A stretch of DNA of 64,000 nt from Pseudomonas sp. GD04091 (GCF_029836165.1 NZ_JAOEBG010000002.1:248001-312000), one strand, 5' to 3'. Shown: positions 8,723 through 18,760, counted from the stretch's first letter. Notes: generated by a model from the letters alone, not told the origin. Numbers and translations are program-made.

Positions 8723-9955
8723 TCACCGACGTTGCCACACCTGCCCTTGCGCGCTGACCACCCACGGCGCGTGCCCGGCGTCGATGCGCACACCACCGAC
8801 CCAGCGCTCGGCAGGCGCCTGGTCCAGCCAGTTCACCTGCCCCGCCAGCACCTGCTCGCCCAGCGCGGTCAAACGCAGCGGGCGCTGCCACCAGTGCTCG
8901 CCGGGACCTTCGTGCAGCAGGGGGCGTGGCGTGTCGATCAATGGCCGCAGCAGCACATGGAACATCAGGTCGCCCAGGTAAGGCAGCGGCTCCTCGCGCG
9001 CCATCAGTTCACTGAACACGCGTCCGGCCGGCAACTCGCCATGCCGGGCCAGGACACGCAAGGTCAGGCGCTCGGTCAGGCTCAGGCCGTCATCGGCCCC
9101 CGGCAACTCCTGCAATTGCCGGGCGAGCGCCGCGCCAAGCAGCGGCAGCGCCTCGTGGCGGCACGCGGCAAGCGCGGCCCAGGCCGTCGGCTCAGGCGCG
9201 GTATAGGCGGCCCAGGCCTGGCGCGCCAGCACCAGGGCATCCTCGCCGAGGCTGCGGCGTTGCGGCCACAGCCAGGCCAGCAGATCAGGCGCGAGCTGGC
9301 CGATACCGACGAAACGCTCGACGCCCGGCACCCGCTCGACCTCGACCAGTTCCAGGCGCCTGGGCAGCGCAGTCAGGCTGGCCAGCACGCGAACGAGGAA
9401 CAGCTGGTCATAGGCGTCCGCCTCGCACCACAGCACCATCTCACTGTCGCCACTCAACTGCGCCAGTGCCGTGCGTTGGCGCGCCTGACGCTGGGCCAGG
9501 TCGACAGGGTCGAGCTTGAACACCCGCTGCACGTAGGCGGTGCGGATACGCCAGTAGTCATCTTCCGGCAGGGCCGGCACAGGGCCCATCACCATGGGAT
9601 CGTCGAACATCCAGAATGCCCCGGAGAATCCGGCGATGCGCAGGCTGTGCTCGATGTCGCTGCCACAGCGCCAGTGCTGCACCTGCGCCTGATCATCGGC
9701 GGCGAAACCCGGATGGCGGGCGGCGAAGGCCACCGCGTCGGCATGCGCCTTGAGCTTCGGCCAGCTGGCGAAGCCGGCCTGGCGGGCCACCAGCCACTGG
9801 GTATCGGCCAGGCGGTAGTCCGGGCCGGGCAGGCCCAGGGCGTGCAGTTGCGCACGGGTGTCGGGGTCCAGTGCCTTGAGCAGACGCTTGGCGCGCTTGC
9901 GCAGCGCAGGCAAGTCGAGAAGGCCGTGGTGGCGGGATGCATCGATGGCGGGCAT
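8723..9955 (-). CDS. DUF1835-type protein with ankyrin-like/'SWPKLKAH' N-terminus
   Basis: A 410-residue cytoplasmic protein. The N-terminal 60 residues ('LRKRAKRLLKAL...QWLVARQAGFASWPKLKAHAD') match the helical segment seen at the start of many ankyrin-type or DUF1835 proteins. The remainder ('MVLWCEADAYDQLFLVRVL', 'LTLRVLARHGELPAGRVF', 'PLRLTALGEQVLAGQVNWL') resembles DUF1835/DUF3658 proteins of unknown function. ATG 9955 was chosen for its AAGGAG Shine-Dalgarno sequence; 11 further in-frame residues upstream lack one. It is convergent with the HD-GNAT gene, and its function is unknown. Confidence 0.7.
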   Translation of the reverse strand: MPAIDASRHHGLLDLPALRKRAKRLLKALDPDTRAQLHALGLPGPDYRLADTQWLVARQAGFASWPKLKAHADAVAFAARHPGFAADDQAQVQHWRCGSDIEHSLRIAGFSGAFWMFDDPMVMGPVPALPEDDYWRIRTAYVQRVFKLDPVDLAQRQARQRTALAQLSGDSEMVLWCEADAYDQLFLVRVLASLTALPRRLELVEVERVPGVERFVGIGQLAPDLLAWLWPQRRSLGEDALVLARQAWAAYTAPEPTAWAALAACRHEALPLLGAALARQLQELPGADDGLSLTERLTLRVLARHGELPAGRVFSELMAREEPLPYLGDLMFHVLLRPLIDTPRPLLHEGPGEHWWQRPLRLTALGEQVLAGQVNWLDQAPAERWVGGVRIDAGHAPWVVSAQGQVWQRR

Positions 9956-10178
9956 GCCAACTCCTTGTGGGGCTCGGTCCGCCGACAAGCCGGGAGCTGG
10001 TATGGAATGAGGTGTTCAGAGCCTGGGGAACCCCTTCGCGCGGACCGCGGGCGCAGCGAACGCCTGGGGCAGACTCTAGCGGGACACGGGCCTGGATGCA
10101 ATCGATGTGCTCCAGCGCCTGTGGCCATCGTCTACCTGGACGTTTAGAACGCGCCTTTCCTTCGTACCAGGTTCCCCG

Positions 10179-11096
10179 ATGCAAGCACTTCTGCAAGAGA
10201 TCCTCGATCACGTCCGCCCCCTGCTCGGCCAGGGCCAGGTGGCGCAATACATCCCCGCCCTCGCCCAGGTCGATCCCGACCAGCTGGGCATCGCCGTGCA
10301 GAGCCTGGACGGGCAGCTGCACTGCGCCGGCGACGCGCGCACGCCGTTCTCGATCCAGAGCATCTCCAAGGTGTTCAGCCTGGTGCAGGCGATCAACCAC
10401 AGCGGCGAGGACATCTGGTCGCGGCTGGGTTACGAGCCGTCGGGCCAGGCCTTCAACTCGCTGGTGCAGCTGGAGGTGGAGAAAGGCCGGCCACGCAACC
10501 CGTTCATCAATGCCGGCGCCCTGGTGATCTGCGACATCAACCAGTCGCGCTACGCCACCCCGTCCCTGTCGATGCGCGACTTCGTCCGCCGTCTGGCGGC
10601 CAATCCGCGCATCGTCAGCGATGCCGTGGTGGCCGAATCCGAATATCAGCACCGCGCGCGCAACGCGGCGATGGCCTACCTGATGCAGGCCTTCGGCAAC
10701 TTCCACAACGATGTCGACGCGGTGCTACGCAGCTACTTCCACCACTGCGCGCTGTCGATGAGCTGCGTGGACGTGGCCCGCGGCTTCGCCTTCCTGGCCA
10801 ACAGCGGCTACTGCCCGCACAGCGGCGAGCAGGTGCTCAGCCCGCGCCAGGCGCAGCAGGTGAACGCGATCATGGCCACCAGCGGGCTGTACGACGAGGC
10901 CGGCAACTTCGCCTACCGGGTCGGCCTGCCGGGCAAGAGCGGCGTGGGCGGCGGCATCGTCGCGGTGGTGCCGGGGCGCTACAGCATCTGCGTGTGGTCG
11001 CCGGCGCTGAACGCCTCGGGCAACTCGCTGGCAGGGTTGCGGGCGCTGGAGTTGTTGAGCGAGCGGATCACCGGGTCGGTGTTCTCGGCGGTGTGA
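10179..11096 (+). CDS. glsB: Glutaminase (glutamine to glutamate + ammonia)
   Basis: A 305-residue serine-dependent glutaminase of the GlsA/YneH family, close to the family's normal length. The catalytic SxxK tetrad is seen in '[11 protein letters not shown]' (S61, K64), with '[10 protein letters not shown]', '[11 protein letters not shown]' and the glycine-rich '[18 protein letters not shown]'. It is monocistronic and divergent from the DUF1835-type gene. Its last 118 bp overlap the 3' end of the convergent MFS gene, which is unusual. Identification is secure. Confidence 0.94.
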   Translation: MQALLQEILDHVRPLLGQGQVAQYIPALAQVDPDQLGIAVQSLDGQLHCAGDARTPFSIQSISKVFSLVQAINHSGEDIWSRLGYEPSGQAFNSLVQLEVEKGRPRNPFINAGALVICDINQSRYATPSLSMRDFVRRLAANPRIVSDAVVAESEYQHRARNAAMAYLMQAFGNFHNDVDAVLRSYFHHCALSMSCVDVARGFAFLANSGYCPHSGEQVLSPRQAQQVNAIMATSGLYDEAGNFAYRVGLPGKSGVGGGIVAVVPGRYSICVWSPALNASGNSLAGLRALELLSERITGSVFSAV

Positions 11097-12367
11097 TCCC
11101 CGTCGATCTGCGCCATGTCCAGGCGCGCCGTTTCCTCGAGCCCCAGTGAGCAGCCTGCCACCAGCGCCAGCGCGGCGGCTCCGTACAGCGCCACGCCGAG
11201 GGGATCGTGTTCGGTGAGAATGAGGATCGCCGTGGCGATGCTCGATGCCGTTCCCCCACCCAGGGCCGCGCCGATCTGGTAGCTGGCCGAGATCCCCGAA
11301 TAACGCATGGCCCGCGGGAACTGCTCGCCGAGGAACGCCGGGATCGGCCCCTGGGTCGCCCCCATCAACGCGCCGGTCAGGCTGTAGGCGACCAGGGCGA
11401 TGGCGAAATGGCGCATGTCCACCAGGGCGAAGAAGGCGAACAGCCCCAGCGCCATGACCAGCGCCCCGAACACCATCACCGGGCGGCGGCCCAGGCGGTC
11501 CGACAGGTGGCCGAACAGCGGTGCCGACAGCACGATGGCCAGCGACAGGGCCAGGTCGAACATCAGCGCCTGGGTACTGCCGTAGCCCACCTGGGTGGCG
11601 TAGGTCAGGAAAAAAGTGCTGCCGATATAGGCGATGGTGCAGTAACCGAAGGCGATGCCGGTGCACAGCAGCATTTGTCGTGGCCGTTGACGCAAGGCCT
11701 GGGCCAATGGGGCACGCACGGGCTTGACCTTGGGCGTGGCCAGCGGCGCCTTCAGCCGCGCATACAGCCCGATCAGCACCAGACAGCCGCCCAGCCAGAA
11801 CGGGATGCGCCAGGCGAAGTCCACCAGGTTGTCATCGAACGCGGCGCTGACGATGGCGAAGACCGCCGCGCCGAGAATCCCGCCCACGCCGATGCCCATG
11901 CTGGTGAAGCTGCCCCACAGCCCGCGCCGGCCCGGCGGCGCCGACTCGATGCCGAACAGCGCGGCGCCGCCCCACTCGCCCCCGGCGGCGAAGCCCTGGA
12001 CCAGGCGCAACAGCACCAGCAGCACCGGCGCGGCCACGCCGATGCTGGCATGGCTGGGCAGGCAGCCGATGAGGAAGGTGCTCAGGCCCATCAGCAGCAA
12101 GGTGGCGACCAGCACGTTCTGCCGCCCCAGGCGATCGCCGAAGTGACCGAATACCAGTCCACCCAGGGGCCGGGCGAAGAAGCCGGCGCCGAAGGCGCTG
12201 AAGGCCACCAGGGTGGCGGTCAGGTGGTCCAGCTCCGGGAAGAACACCTGGGGAAACACCAGCGCGGCGGCGGTGCCGTAGATGATGAAGTCGTAGAACT
12301 CCAGGGCCGTGCCCAGGCCGGATACGCAGAAAGTGCGCAAGGCGCAGCGGGAAGGTTGTGCATGCAT
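10979..12367 (-). CDS. MFS transporter, metabolite:H+ symporter (MHS) type
   Basis: A 462-residue, 12-helix major facilitator protein. It begins '[19 protein letters not shown]' and has the loop motif '[13 protein letters not shown]' and '[22 protein letters not shown]', the signature of the metabolite:H+ symporter group related to ShiA/KgtP. It starts 28 bp downstream of the C45 peptidase gene on the same strand, so the two are probably co-transcribed and the enzyme may act on the imported compound. The C-terminal hydrophilic tail of roughly 40 residues is encoded opposite the glutaminase 3' end. Substrate unknown. Confidence 0.88.
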   Translation of the reverse strand: MHAQPSRCALRTFCVSGLGTALEFYDFIIYGTAAALVFPQVFFPELDHLTATLVAFSAFGAGFFARPLGGLVFGHFGDRLGRQNVLVATLLLMGLSTFLIGCLPSHASIGVAAPVLLVLLRLVQGFAAGGEWGGAALFGIESAPPGRRGLWGSFTSMGIGVGGILGAAVFAIVSAAFDDNLVDFAWRIPFWLGGCLVLIGLYARLKAPLATPKVKPVRAPLAQALRQRPRQMLLCTGIAFGYCTIAYIGSTFFLTYATQVGYGSTQALMFDLALSLAIVLSAPLFGHLSDRLGRRPVMVFGALVMALGLFAFFALVDMRHFAIALVAYSLTGALMGATQGPIPAFLGEQFPRAMRYSGISASYQIGAALGGGTASSIATAILILTEHDPLGVALYGAAALALVAGCSLGLEETARLDMAQIDGDHTAENTDPVIRSLNNSSARNPASELPEAFSAGDHTQML

Positions 12368-12395
12368 TGTTGTTGTTCTCGTGATGCGGATGGGC

Positions 12396-13466
12396 TCAGA
12401 AACGTTGGCTGCCGGCCTTGGCCAGTTGCAGGGGCGTGCCGGCCACGTAGTCGAGGAAGCCGTGCTCGGTGTCGATGCCCACGCTCAGCAGCGTCTGCCA
12501 ACGCTCGGTGTCGGGCAGGGCCAGGTCCGGGTGGAAGCAGATCGGCGCGGCGTCGCCCGCCGCGCCACACATGGCCTCGGCGCGGGCACGCAGGTCGGCG
12601 CCGGTCATCTGGCCGATCACCTGCTCCAGGTGAGCCAGCCGGCACTGGGTGTCGGCCCGGTCGGCGACTTGCTCGCCTGCGGCGAGCTGCGGGTCGAGGA
12701 AGTGGTTGGTGTGCAGCAACCAGCCATCCTCGCGGGGCAGCACCAGCGCCGTGCGCTCGGGGCTCAGCTCGATGCTCACGGCACGCGGGCTGCGGTCCTC
12801 GCGGGAGAACACGGTGAGCACGGTGGAGGCGCTGACCCGCGCCGAACGGGCCAGTTCGATGGCCTCCTCGACACTGCGCGCCTCGTCCAGCAGGCGCCGG
12901 GCGATGGCGTGCACCGGCACGCCGCCATCGGCGTTGTCGCTGCGATGGTGAAGGATGTTGAAATGCAGGCCCAGGCCGGCACTGTTGACACCCAGCTTGG
13001 CCAGCATGCCGAACTCGCAGAACAGCTTGACCGCAAGGCCGCTGCGGCTGCGCAGGGCCAGCATCAGGCCGTGGGGGCAGAGGCTGTCATGCCAGTCCCA
13101 GGTCTGCAGGGTCTGCGGCGCGCGCACCCCACGAGGGGCATGCACGGTGGTGGAGCATTCGCTGTGGCGGCTACGGGCCGCCAGCACCTCGGTGCGGGCG
13201 TTGAGGCTCGCCAACTGCCACAGCGGCAGGCCGGCGCCACTGGCCAGGCCGTGGATTTCGTTGGCCAGGTCCGGGCTCCAGGCCTCGAGAGCGGCCAGGC
13301 TGTTCTCGCCGATGCGCCGGGCCTCAGCCAGCGTCACGTCGACGCGGGGAAAGAAGTCCAGGTACCGCCCGGTGGTCTGGCGAATCTGCTCGGCGAAGCG
13401 CTCGCCGACCTGCTGGCCACGGGCGTGGGGATCGGAAGTTTCGGTAACGAAGGCATGGATCTTCAC
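12396..13466 (-). CDS. C45-family peptidase / acyl-CoA:6-APA acyltransferase-like Ntn hydrolase
   Basis: A 356-residue Ntn-hydrolase-fold protein. The likely nucleophile is C104 in 'HSECSTTVH', preceded by 'LASLNARTE', and the downstream 'TWDWHDSL' and 'LLHTNHFLDP' match the penicillin acyltransferase/C45 family. Members cleave or exchange amide-linked acyl groups and mature by self-cleavage before Cys. I chose GTG 13466 because AGGAAA lies 6 nt upstream; a TTG at 13490 is an alternative. It precedes the MFS gene as an apparent operon. The real substrate is unknown; penicillin activity should not be assumed. Confidence 0.82.
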   Translation of the reverse strand: MKIHAFVTETSDPHARGQQVGERFAEQIRQTTGRYLDFFPRVDVTLAEARRIGENSLAALEAWSPDLANEIHGLASGAGLPLWQLASLNARTEVLAARSRHSECSTTVHAPRGVRAPQTLQTWDWHDSLCPHGLMLALRSRSGLAVKLFCEFGMLAKLGVNSAGLGLHFNILHHRSDNADGGVPVHAIARRLLDEARSVEEAIELARSARVSASTVLTVFSREDRSPRAVSIELSPERTALVLPREDGWLLHTNHFLDPQLAAGEQVADRADTQCRLAHLEQVIGQMTGADLRARAEAMCGAAGDAAPICFHPDLALPDTERWQTLLSVGIDTEHGFLDYVAGTPLQLAKAGSQRF

Positions 13467-13566
13467 GGCGGGTTTCCTGATGGGACGCAAGCGGCAAGCC
13501 TAGCGGCGAGGACAGGTGCCGATCATCGTCATCCGCCGCACAACTTTTGTGCCCGAAAGGAAAAAC

Positions 13567-14484
13567 TCAGCCGCGCAACCCCTGGCCACGCAGCTGCTCA
13601 TGCAGCAGGGCGATGAACGCCTGCACCTTGCGCGTATTGCGCCGGTGCGGCAGGTACAGCACGTGTACCCAGGGCCCGAACGCGCTCAATGCCCGCCAGT
13701 AATCGGGCATCACTTCCACCAGCTGCCCTTTGGCCAGGTACGGCGCGGCGCACCAGGTGGGGACGAACTGCAGGCCCTGGCCGTCGAGCAGGCAGGCCAG
13801 CAGGAAGTCGAAGTTGTCGCTCACCAGCTTCGGCGTGGGCTGACGCACCCGCACCGTCTGGCCCTCGTGCTCGATCCACCAGAAGGCGCGATTGAGCAGC
13901 GGGTGGCGCAGCAGCAGCCAGTCGTGCCAGGCGTAGTTGTCGAGGGTGATGGCATCGCCGCGCCGGGCCAGGTAGTCGGGGCTGGCGCAGAGGATCACGC
14001 GGTTTTCGATCAAGGGCTGGGCGATCAGCTCGGGCTGGTCGGTGGGGCCGTCGCGCAGCGACAGATCGTAGCCGCCATCGATCAGGTCATCGTTGGCGTC
14101 GTTCAGGTTCACTTCGAGGCGAACCTGCGGATGCTCGCGCATGAAGCGGCAGCACACCTGGTTGAGAAAGGCCGGGCCGAACGACGGCGGCGCGGTGATG
14201 CGCAGCGTGCCGCGCAGTTCGTGCTGCAACTGCTCCACCTCCTCGGTGACCCGTTGCAGGTGCATCAACGCCTGGCGCGCCCCTTCGAGGTACAGGGTGC
14301 CGGCTTCGGTCAGGGCCATGCGCCGGGTGGTGCGTTCGAACAGGCGCACGCCCAGCTCGGCCTCCAGGTGGGCGACCGCCTTGGTGATGGCCGACGGCGT
14401 CTTGCCCAGCTGCTCGGCGGCGCGGCTGAAGCTGCCGTGCTCAGCGGCGGCGACGAAGATGGTCAGGGCCGTCATTTTGTCCAT
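13567..14484 (-). CDS. LysR-family transcriptional regulator (CrgA/DmlR-like)
   Basis: A 305-residue LysR regulator with an N-terminal helix-turn-helix ('FVAAAEHGSFSRAAEQLGKTPSAITKAVAHLEAELG') and an effector domain ('LRDGPTDQPELIAQPLIENRVILCASPDYLARRG'). It sits 225 bp from the start of the divergent amidohydrolase gene and about 100 bp from the C45 peptidase gene, so either neighbour is a candidate target. Divergence favours the amidohydrolase. The call is by family; the inducer is unknown. Confidence 0.9.
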   Translation of the reverse strand: MDKMTALTIFVAAAEHGSFSRAAEQLGKTPSAITKAVAHLEAELGVRLFERTTRRMALTEAGTLYLEGARQALMHLQRVTEEVEQLQHELRGTLRITAPPSFGPAFLNQVCCRFMREHPQVRLEVNLNDANDDLIDGGYDLSLRDGPTDQPELIAQPLIENRVILCASPDYLARRGDAITLDNYAWHDWLLLRHPLLNRAFWWIEHEGQTVRVRQPTPKLVSDNFDFLLACLLDGQGLQFVPTWCAAPYLAKGQLVEVMPDYWRALSAFGPWVHVLYLPHRRNTRKVQAFIALLHEQLRGQGLRG

Positions 14485-14709
14485 GGTTGCTTCCTGGTGG
14501 GCACAAGTGGGGCGTGGCGAGTATCCCTGCCTTTAACCGTCAACGACAACCGGGGCGTTGCATCGACTCAGTACCGGAACGGCGTCAGCCGGTGCCCTGC
14601 TCCATCGACTCTTTCCCAGACACGAAAAGAGTTGTGCCTGCCGCGCCGTTTAACCTCCGCTCGCGCCTGGCTAGCCTGCCGTGACATCACTCCAAGCACG
14701 AGGCATCGA

Positions 14710-16431
14710 ATGAAGCAGCTCCTGAAGATCGCGCTCGGCGCCGGCCTGGCCTGCACCGCCCTGCCCGGCTTCGCCGCCGTGGACCTGATCCTGCACAACG
14801 CCAAGGTCTACACCGCCAGGCCAGGACAGCCGTTGCAGCAGGCCGTGGCGGTGGAAGGCGAGAAGATCGTCGCGGTAGGCAGCGACCAGGCCGTGCTGCG
14901 GTTGAAGGCCGACGCCACCCGGACCCTCGACCTGGGCGGCAAGGTCCTGATGCCCGGGCTGCTCGACTCTCACGCCCATGCCATCAAGGGCGGCCTGCAA
15001 CTGGAGCTGGCCGATCTGGCCGGCGAGCAGATTCCCCTGGAACAGCTGGAACAGCGACTGCGTCAGTGGCGTGACGACGGCAGGGCGCGGCGCGGCGAAT
15101 TCCTCAGCGTCGGCGGCCTGCCGCCGACCTACTGGGACGATATCGCCGCACTGGAGCAACGCTTCAACCAGGGCGAATGGGCGCGCCAACCGATCCTGCT
15201 GGCCGCCAACGACATGCACACCGGCTGGGCCAACCGGGCCATGCTCGCCCGGGCCGGAATCGATGCGGCGAAGATCGCCGCGCTGCCGGCCGCGGCCCGC
15301 AACACCATCGGCCAGCACCCGGACGGCACGCCCAACGGTTTTCTTGTCGATGCCGGCCTGTATCCGCTCACCGACCTGCTGCCGCCTCTGACTCACGACA
15401 CCTTGATGACCGCCGGGCGCATGGCCCTGGATCACTACAAGCGCCTGGGCGTCACCGGCTGGATGGACCCGCTGGCCAACGAGCTGCCTGGCGCCGACGT
15501 GCACAACGATTCGCTCGGGGTGCTGCCGGTGTACAAGGACCTGGCCCTGCGCGGCGAGCTGACCGCCCATGTCGCAGCGCTGCTGATGGCCGACTCCAGG
15601 GCCCGCCCGGCCGACCTGGATGAACTGGACAAGGTACGCCGGCAGTTCCTCGGCGTGCCCAACCTGACCCTGCCCGGCATCAAGGTATTCGCCGACGGCG
15701 TCGCCGAGATGCCGGCACAGAGCGCGGCGATGCTCGAGCCCTACAGCAACTCCGGGCAATACGGCGAACTGCTGCTGGACCCTGCGCATTTCGGCGAACT
15801 GGTCAGCGCCGCCGATGCCCGCGGCTGGCTGGTGCACGTGCACGCCATCGGCGACCGTGCCGTGCGCGCGGCGCTCGACGGCGTGGCCCAGGCCCGCCGG
15901 GATCGCGACAGCGGCATCCCCCACTCGATCACGCACCTGCAGATGGTCAATCCCAGGGAGTACCCGCGCTTCAAGCAGCTGAACGTGATCGCCTCGATGC
16001 AGCTGTACTGGGCCAGCGCGGACGACGCCAACCTCGAACTGGTCAAGCCTTATGTCGACGCCATGGCCTTCCTGCATACCTTCCCGGCGCGCTCGCTGCT
16101 CGCCCACGGCGCCACCCTCGCCGGCGCCAGCGACTGGCCGATCAGCACGCCCGATCCCTGGCAGGCCATCTACCAGGCGATCAGCCGCTCCGGGCCCAAG
16201 GGCGTGCTCAATGCCGCCGAGGCCATCGACCGCGAAACGATGTTCCAGGCCTACACCTTCAACGCGGCGCGGGCCATGCGCCTGGAACGGCAGATCGGCT
16301 CGCTCGAGGTGGGCAAGCAGGCCGACATGATCGTGCTCGACCGCGATGTCTTCAGCGTCGCGCCCGAAGCGCTGCGCGATACCCAGGTGCTGCAGACGTG
16401 GTTCGCCGGAAAACGCATCTACGTGCGTTGA
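14710..16431 (+). CDS. Exported amidohydrolase (YtcJ-like)
   Basis: A 573-residue metal-dependent hydrolase of the amidohydrolase superfamily, YtcJ/ExeM-like branch. It has a Sec signal peptide (about residues 1-21, 'LLKIALGAGLACTALPGFA'), then the 'ADLILHNAKVYT'-type entry strand, the HxH metal motif in 'LLDSHAHAIKGG', a C-terminal metal site in 'GASDWPIS' and the tail 'GSLEVGKQADMIVLDRD'. It would hydrolyse an amide or related bond in the periplasm. It is divergent from a LysR regulator. The substrate is unknown; YtcJ-type enzymes are poorly characterised. Confidence 0.87.
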   Translation: MKQLLKIALGAGLACTALPGFAAVDLILHNAKVYTARPGQPLQQAVAVEGEKIVAVGSDQAVLRLKADATRTLDLGGKVLMPGLLDSHAHAIKGGLQLELADLAGEQIPLEQLEQRLRQWRDDGRARRGEFLSVGGLPPTYWDDIAALEQRFNQGEWARQPILLAANDMHTGWANRAMLARAGIDAAKIAALPAAARNTIGQHPDGTPNGFLVDAGLYPLTDLLPPLTHDTLMTAGRMALDHYKRLGVTGWMDPLANELPGADVHNDSLGVLPVYKDLALRGELTAHVAALLMADSRARPADLDELDKVRRQFLGVPNLTLPGIKVFADGVAEMPAQSAAMLEPYSNSGQYGELLLDPAHFGELVSAADARGWLVHVHAIGDRAVRAALDGVAQARRDRDSGIPHSITHLQMVNPREYPRFKQLNVIASMQLYWASADDANLELVKPYVDAMAFLHTFPARSLLAHGATLAGASDWPISTPDPWQAIYQAISRSGPKGVLNAAEAIDRETMFQAYTFNAARAMRLERQIGSLEVGKQADMIVLDRDVFSVAPEALRDTQVLQTWFAGKRIYVR

Positions 16432-16439
16432 GCCTGCGC

Positions 16440-16457
16440 CCGGTGGGAGCGGGCTTG
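16440..16457. repeat. REP half-element
   Basis: GGTGGGAGCGGGCTTGCC, just after the amidohydrolase stop, is the conserved half of the REP palindromes found elsewhere in this window (for example at 51,581-51,653). No inverted partner is evident close by. Confidence 0.55.
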
Positions 16458-16569
16458 CCTACGATCACCAACAACGCCGGTGCCACGCGCCGCAGTGTAT
16501 GCTTCACCGCGGCGCGACGCTCCGACAAGCCCACTCCCTCACGCGCCCCTGACCGCCAAGGACATCGTC

Positions 16570-17028
16570 ATGCCCCGCCTGGACTGGTTGAAACATCACA
16601 TGGCCCACTGCGACACCCTCGCCCAGTGGCTGCACCAGCAGTTCCACTACGAGTATGTGGACGTGCCACTTCGCGCCTGGCAACGCGAATTCGCCGAAGG
16701 CCAGCACAACGGTCAATGGCAATGCCTGGTGGCCCTCGACGGCGACCGTCTGCTGGGTAGTGCCGCCCTGACGGCCGATGACCTGCCCGGGCGCAGCGAC
16801 ATCGGCCCCTGGCTGGCATGCGTGTTCGTCGCCCCGCAGGCACGCGGACAAGGCCTGGCACAGCGGCTGGTCGAAGGCATCTGCGACCACGCGCGCAGCA
16901 ACGGGATCACCAAGCTCTACCTGCATACCCACGACCGCAGCGCCTACTACGCAAAGCGCGGCTGGACACCCATGGAACCGTTCGAGGCCTGGGGTCGCGA
17001 GCATTGGCTGATGTCACGTGTGCTCTGA
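16570..17028 (+). CDS. GNAT family N-acetyltransferase
   Basis: A 152-residue single-domain GNAT protein. 'WLACVFVAPQARGQGLAQRLVEG' contains the acetyl-CoA pyrophosphate loop (Q/RxxGxG/A: 'QARGQGLA'), and 'LYLHTHDRSAYYAKRGW' is the usual C-terminal strand with the Tyr that can act as general acid. ATG 16570 is the start that gives a normal-length domain; the 30 in-frame residues before it look non-coding. It is monocistronic. Substrate unknown. Confidence 0.85.
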   Translation: MPRLDWLKHHMAHCDTLAQWLHQQFHYEYVDVPLRAWQREFAEGQHNGQWQCLVALDGDRLLGSAALTADDLPGRSDIGPWLACVFVAPQARGQGLAQRLVEGICDHARSNGITKLYLHTHDRSAYYAKRGWTPMEPFEAWGREHWLMSRVL

Positions 17029-17044
17029 CTGACGACTTCACCCC

Positions 17045-17078
17045 TGTGTCCGGGGCAAGCCCACTCCTGCCCCACACA
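17045..17078. terminator. Hairpin downstream of the GNAT gene
   Basis: GGGGCA and TGCCCC arms (17052-17057, 17068-17073), extended by TGTGT/ACACA, form a strong stem just after the acetyltransferase gene. No U-run follows, so it could also be a REP-like element rather than an intrinsic terminator. Confidence 0.45.
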
Positions 17079-17180
17079 AATGATTCAGCACGGAATTATT
17101 TGGCGCGCCGTTGTATCTGATCCCTTAGACCGGGCTGGCCAAACCATGGCCATGCCCCTCAGCCTCAAGGACAACGGCCC

Positions 17181-18683
17181 ATGAAATCACGCAAGAAATC
17201 CGTCAAGCCCATCGGCCTGAAGGACATCACCATCGTCGACGACGCCAAGATGCGCAAGGCCATCACCGCCGCCGCCCTGGGCAACGCCATGGAATGGTTC
17301 GACTTCGGCGTCTATGGCTTCGTCGCCTACGCCCTGGGCAAGGTGTTCTTCCCCAACGCCAGCCCCGGCGTGCAGATGATCGCCGCCCTGGCCACCTTCT
17401 CCGTGCCCTTCCTGATCCGCCCGCTGGGCGGGCTGTTCTTCGGTGCCCTGGGTGACCGTTACGGCCGCCAGAAAGTACTGGCCGCGACCATCGTGATCAT
17501 GTCGCTGAGCACCTTCGCCATCGGCCTGATCCCCTCCTACGCCAGCATCGGCATCTGGGCGCCGATCCTGCTGTTGCTGGCGAAGATGGCCCAGGGCTTC
17601 TCGGTGGGCGGCGAGTACACCGGCGCCTCGATCTTCGTCGCCGAGTATGCCCCGGATCGCAAGCGCGGCTTCCTCGGCAGTTGGCTGGACTTCGGCTCGA
17701 TCGCCGGCTTCGTCCTCGGCGCCGGGGTGGTGGTGCTGATCTCGACGATCCTCGGCGAGGAGCAGTTCCTCGAATGGGGCTGGCGCCTGCCGTTCTTCCT
17801 GGCCTTGCCGCTGGGGTTGATCGGCCTGTACCTGCGCCATGCGCTGGAAGAGACACCGGCCTTCCAGCAACACGTGGAAAAGCTCGAACAAGGTGACCGC
17901 GAAGGCCTGGCCAGCGGCCCGAAGGTGTCGTTCAAGGAAGTCGCGACCCAGCACTGGCGCAGCCTGCTGACCTGCATCGGCGTGGTGATCGCCACCAACG
18001 TCACCTACTACATGCTGCTCACCTACATGCCCAGCTACCTCTCGCACAACCTGCACTACAGCGAGGACCATGGTGTGCTGATCATCATCGCGATCATGGT
18101 CGGCATGCTGTTCGTGCAGCCGATGATCGGCCTGCTCAGCGACAAGTGGGGGCGCAAGCCGTTCATCATCATCGGCAGCGTCGGCCTGTTCCTGCTGGCC
18201 ATCCCGGCGTTCATGCTGATCACCAGCGGCAAGCTGGCGGTGATCTTCGCCGGCCTGCTGATCCTCGCCGTGCTGCTGAACTTCTTCATCGGCGTGATGG
18301 CCTCGACCCTGCCGGCGATGTTCCCCACCCATATCCGCTACAGCGCCCTGGCCAGCGCCTTCAACATCTCGGTGCTGATCGCCGGCCTGACCCCGACCAT
18401 CGCCGCCTGGCTGGTGGAGAGCACCGACAACCTGTACATGCCGGCCTACTACCTGATGGTGATCGCCGTGATCGGCCTGCTCACCGGCCTGACCATGAAG
18501 GAAACCGCCAACCGTCCGCTGCGCGGCGCCGCTCCGGCGGCTTCCGACATCGAAGAGGCACGCGAGCTGCTGCAGGAGCACCACGACAACATCGAGCAGA
18601 AGATCGAGGACATCGACACGCAGATCGCCGAACTCGAGGCCAAGCGCAAGACCCTGGCCCAGCAGCACCCACGCATCGACTGA
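17181..18683 (+). CDS. proP: ProP osmosensory proline/glycine-betaine:H+ symporter
   Basis: A 500-residue MFS transporter of the metabolite:H+ symporter group. 'NAMEWFDFGVYGFVAYALGKVFFP' in helix 1, 'FGALGDRYGRQKVL' in the first loop and 'SVGGEYTGASIFVAEYAPDRKRGF' are strongly ProP-like. The C-terminal tail (about 454-500) is a charged heptad-repeat coiled coil ('EEARELLQEHHDNIEQKIED'), the feature that distinguishes ProP and tunes its osmotic activation. It imports compatible solutes under osmotic stress, complementing the trehalose genes at 40-51 kb. Monocistronic. Confidence 0.93.
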   Translation: MKSRKKSVKPIGLKDITIVDDAKMRKAITAAALGNAMEWFDFGVYGFVAYALGKVFFPNASPGVQMIAALATFSVPFLIRPLGGLFFGALGDRYGRQKVLAATIVIMSLSTFAIGLIPSYASIGIWAPILLLLAKMAQGFSVGGEYTGASIFVAEYAPDRKRGFLGSWLDFGSIAGFVLGAGVVVLISTILGEEQFLEWGWRLPFFLALPLGLIGLYLRHALEETPAFQQHVEKLEQGDREGLASGPKVSFKEVATQHWRSLLTCIGVVIATNVTYYMLLTYMPSYLSHNLHYSEDHGVLIIIAIMVGMLFVQPMIGLLSDKWGRKPFIIIGSVGLFLLAIPAFMLITSGKLAVIFAGLLILAVLLNFFIGVMASTLPAMFPTHIRYSALASAFNISVLIAGLTPTIAAWLVESTDNLYMPAYYLMVIAVIGLLTGLTMKETANRPLRGAAPAASDIEEARELLQEHHDNIEQKIEDIDTQIAELEAKRKTLAQQHPRID

Positions 18684-18731
18684 GCGGCTTGTGAAATCCG
18701 CCGGAATGCTTGCCTGATCCTCTGAACCTGC

Positions 18732-18760
18732 GGGGTGTACCGGTTCCGCACCGGCACCCC
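18732..18760. terminator. Strong hairpin between proP and iorA
   Basis: GGGGTG...CCGG and CCGG CACCCC pair around a TTCCGCA loop, with a TA bulge. There is no clear U-run. A second GC hairpin (GGGGGG at 18781-18786 with CCCCCC at 18794-18799) follows, 49 bp before the next start. Together they probably separate proP from the molybdenum hydroxylase operon. Confidence 0.5.

Noticed and set aside
12396..13490. TTG 13490 as start of the C45 gene
   Set aside because: GTG 13466 has a better-placed AGGAAA and removes an unconserved extension.
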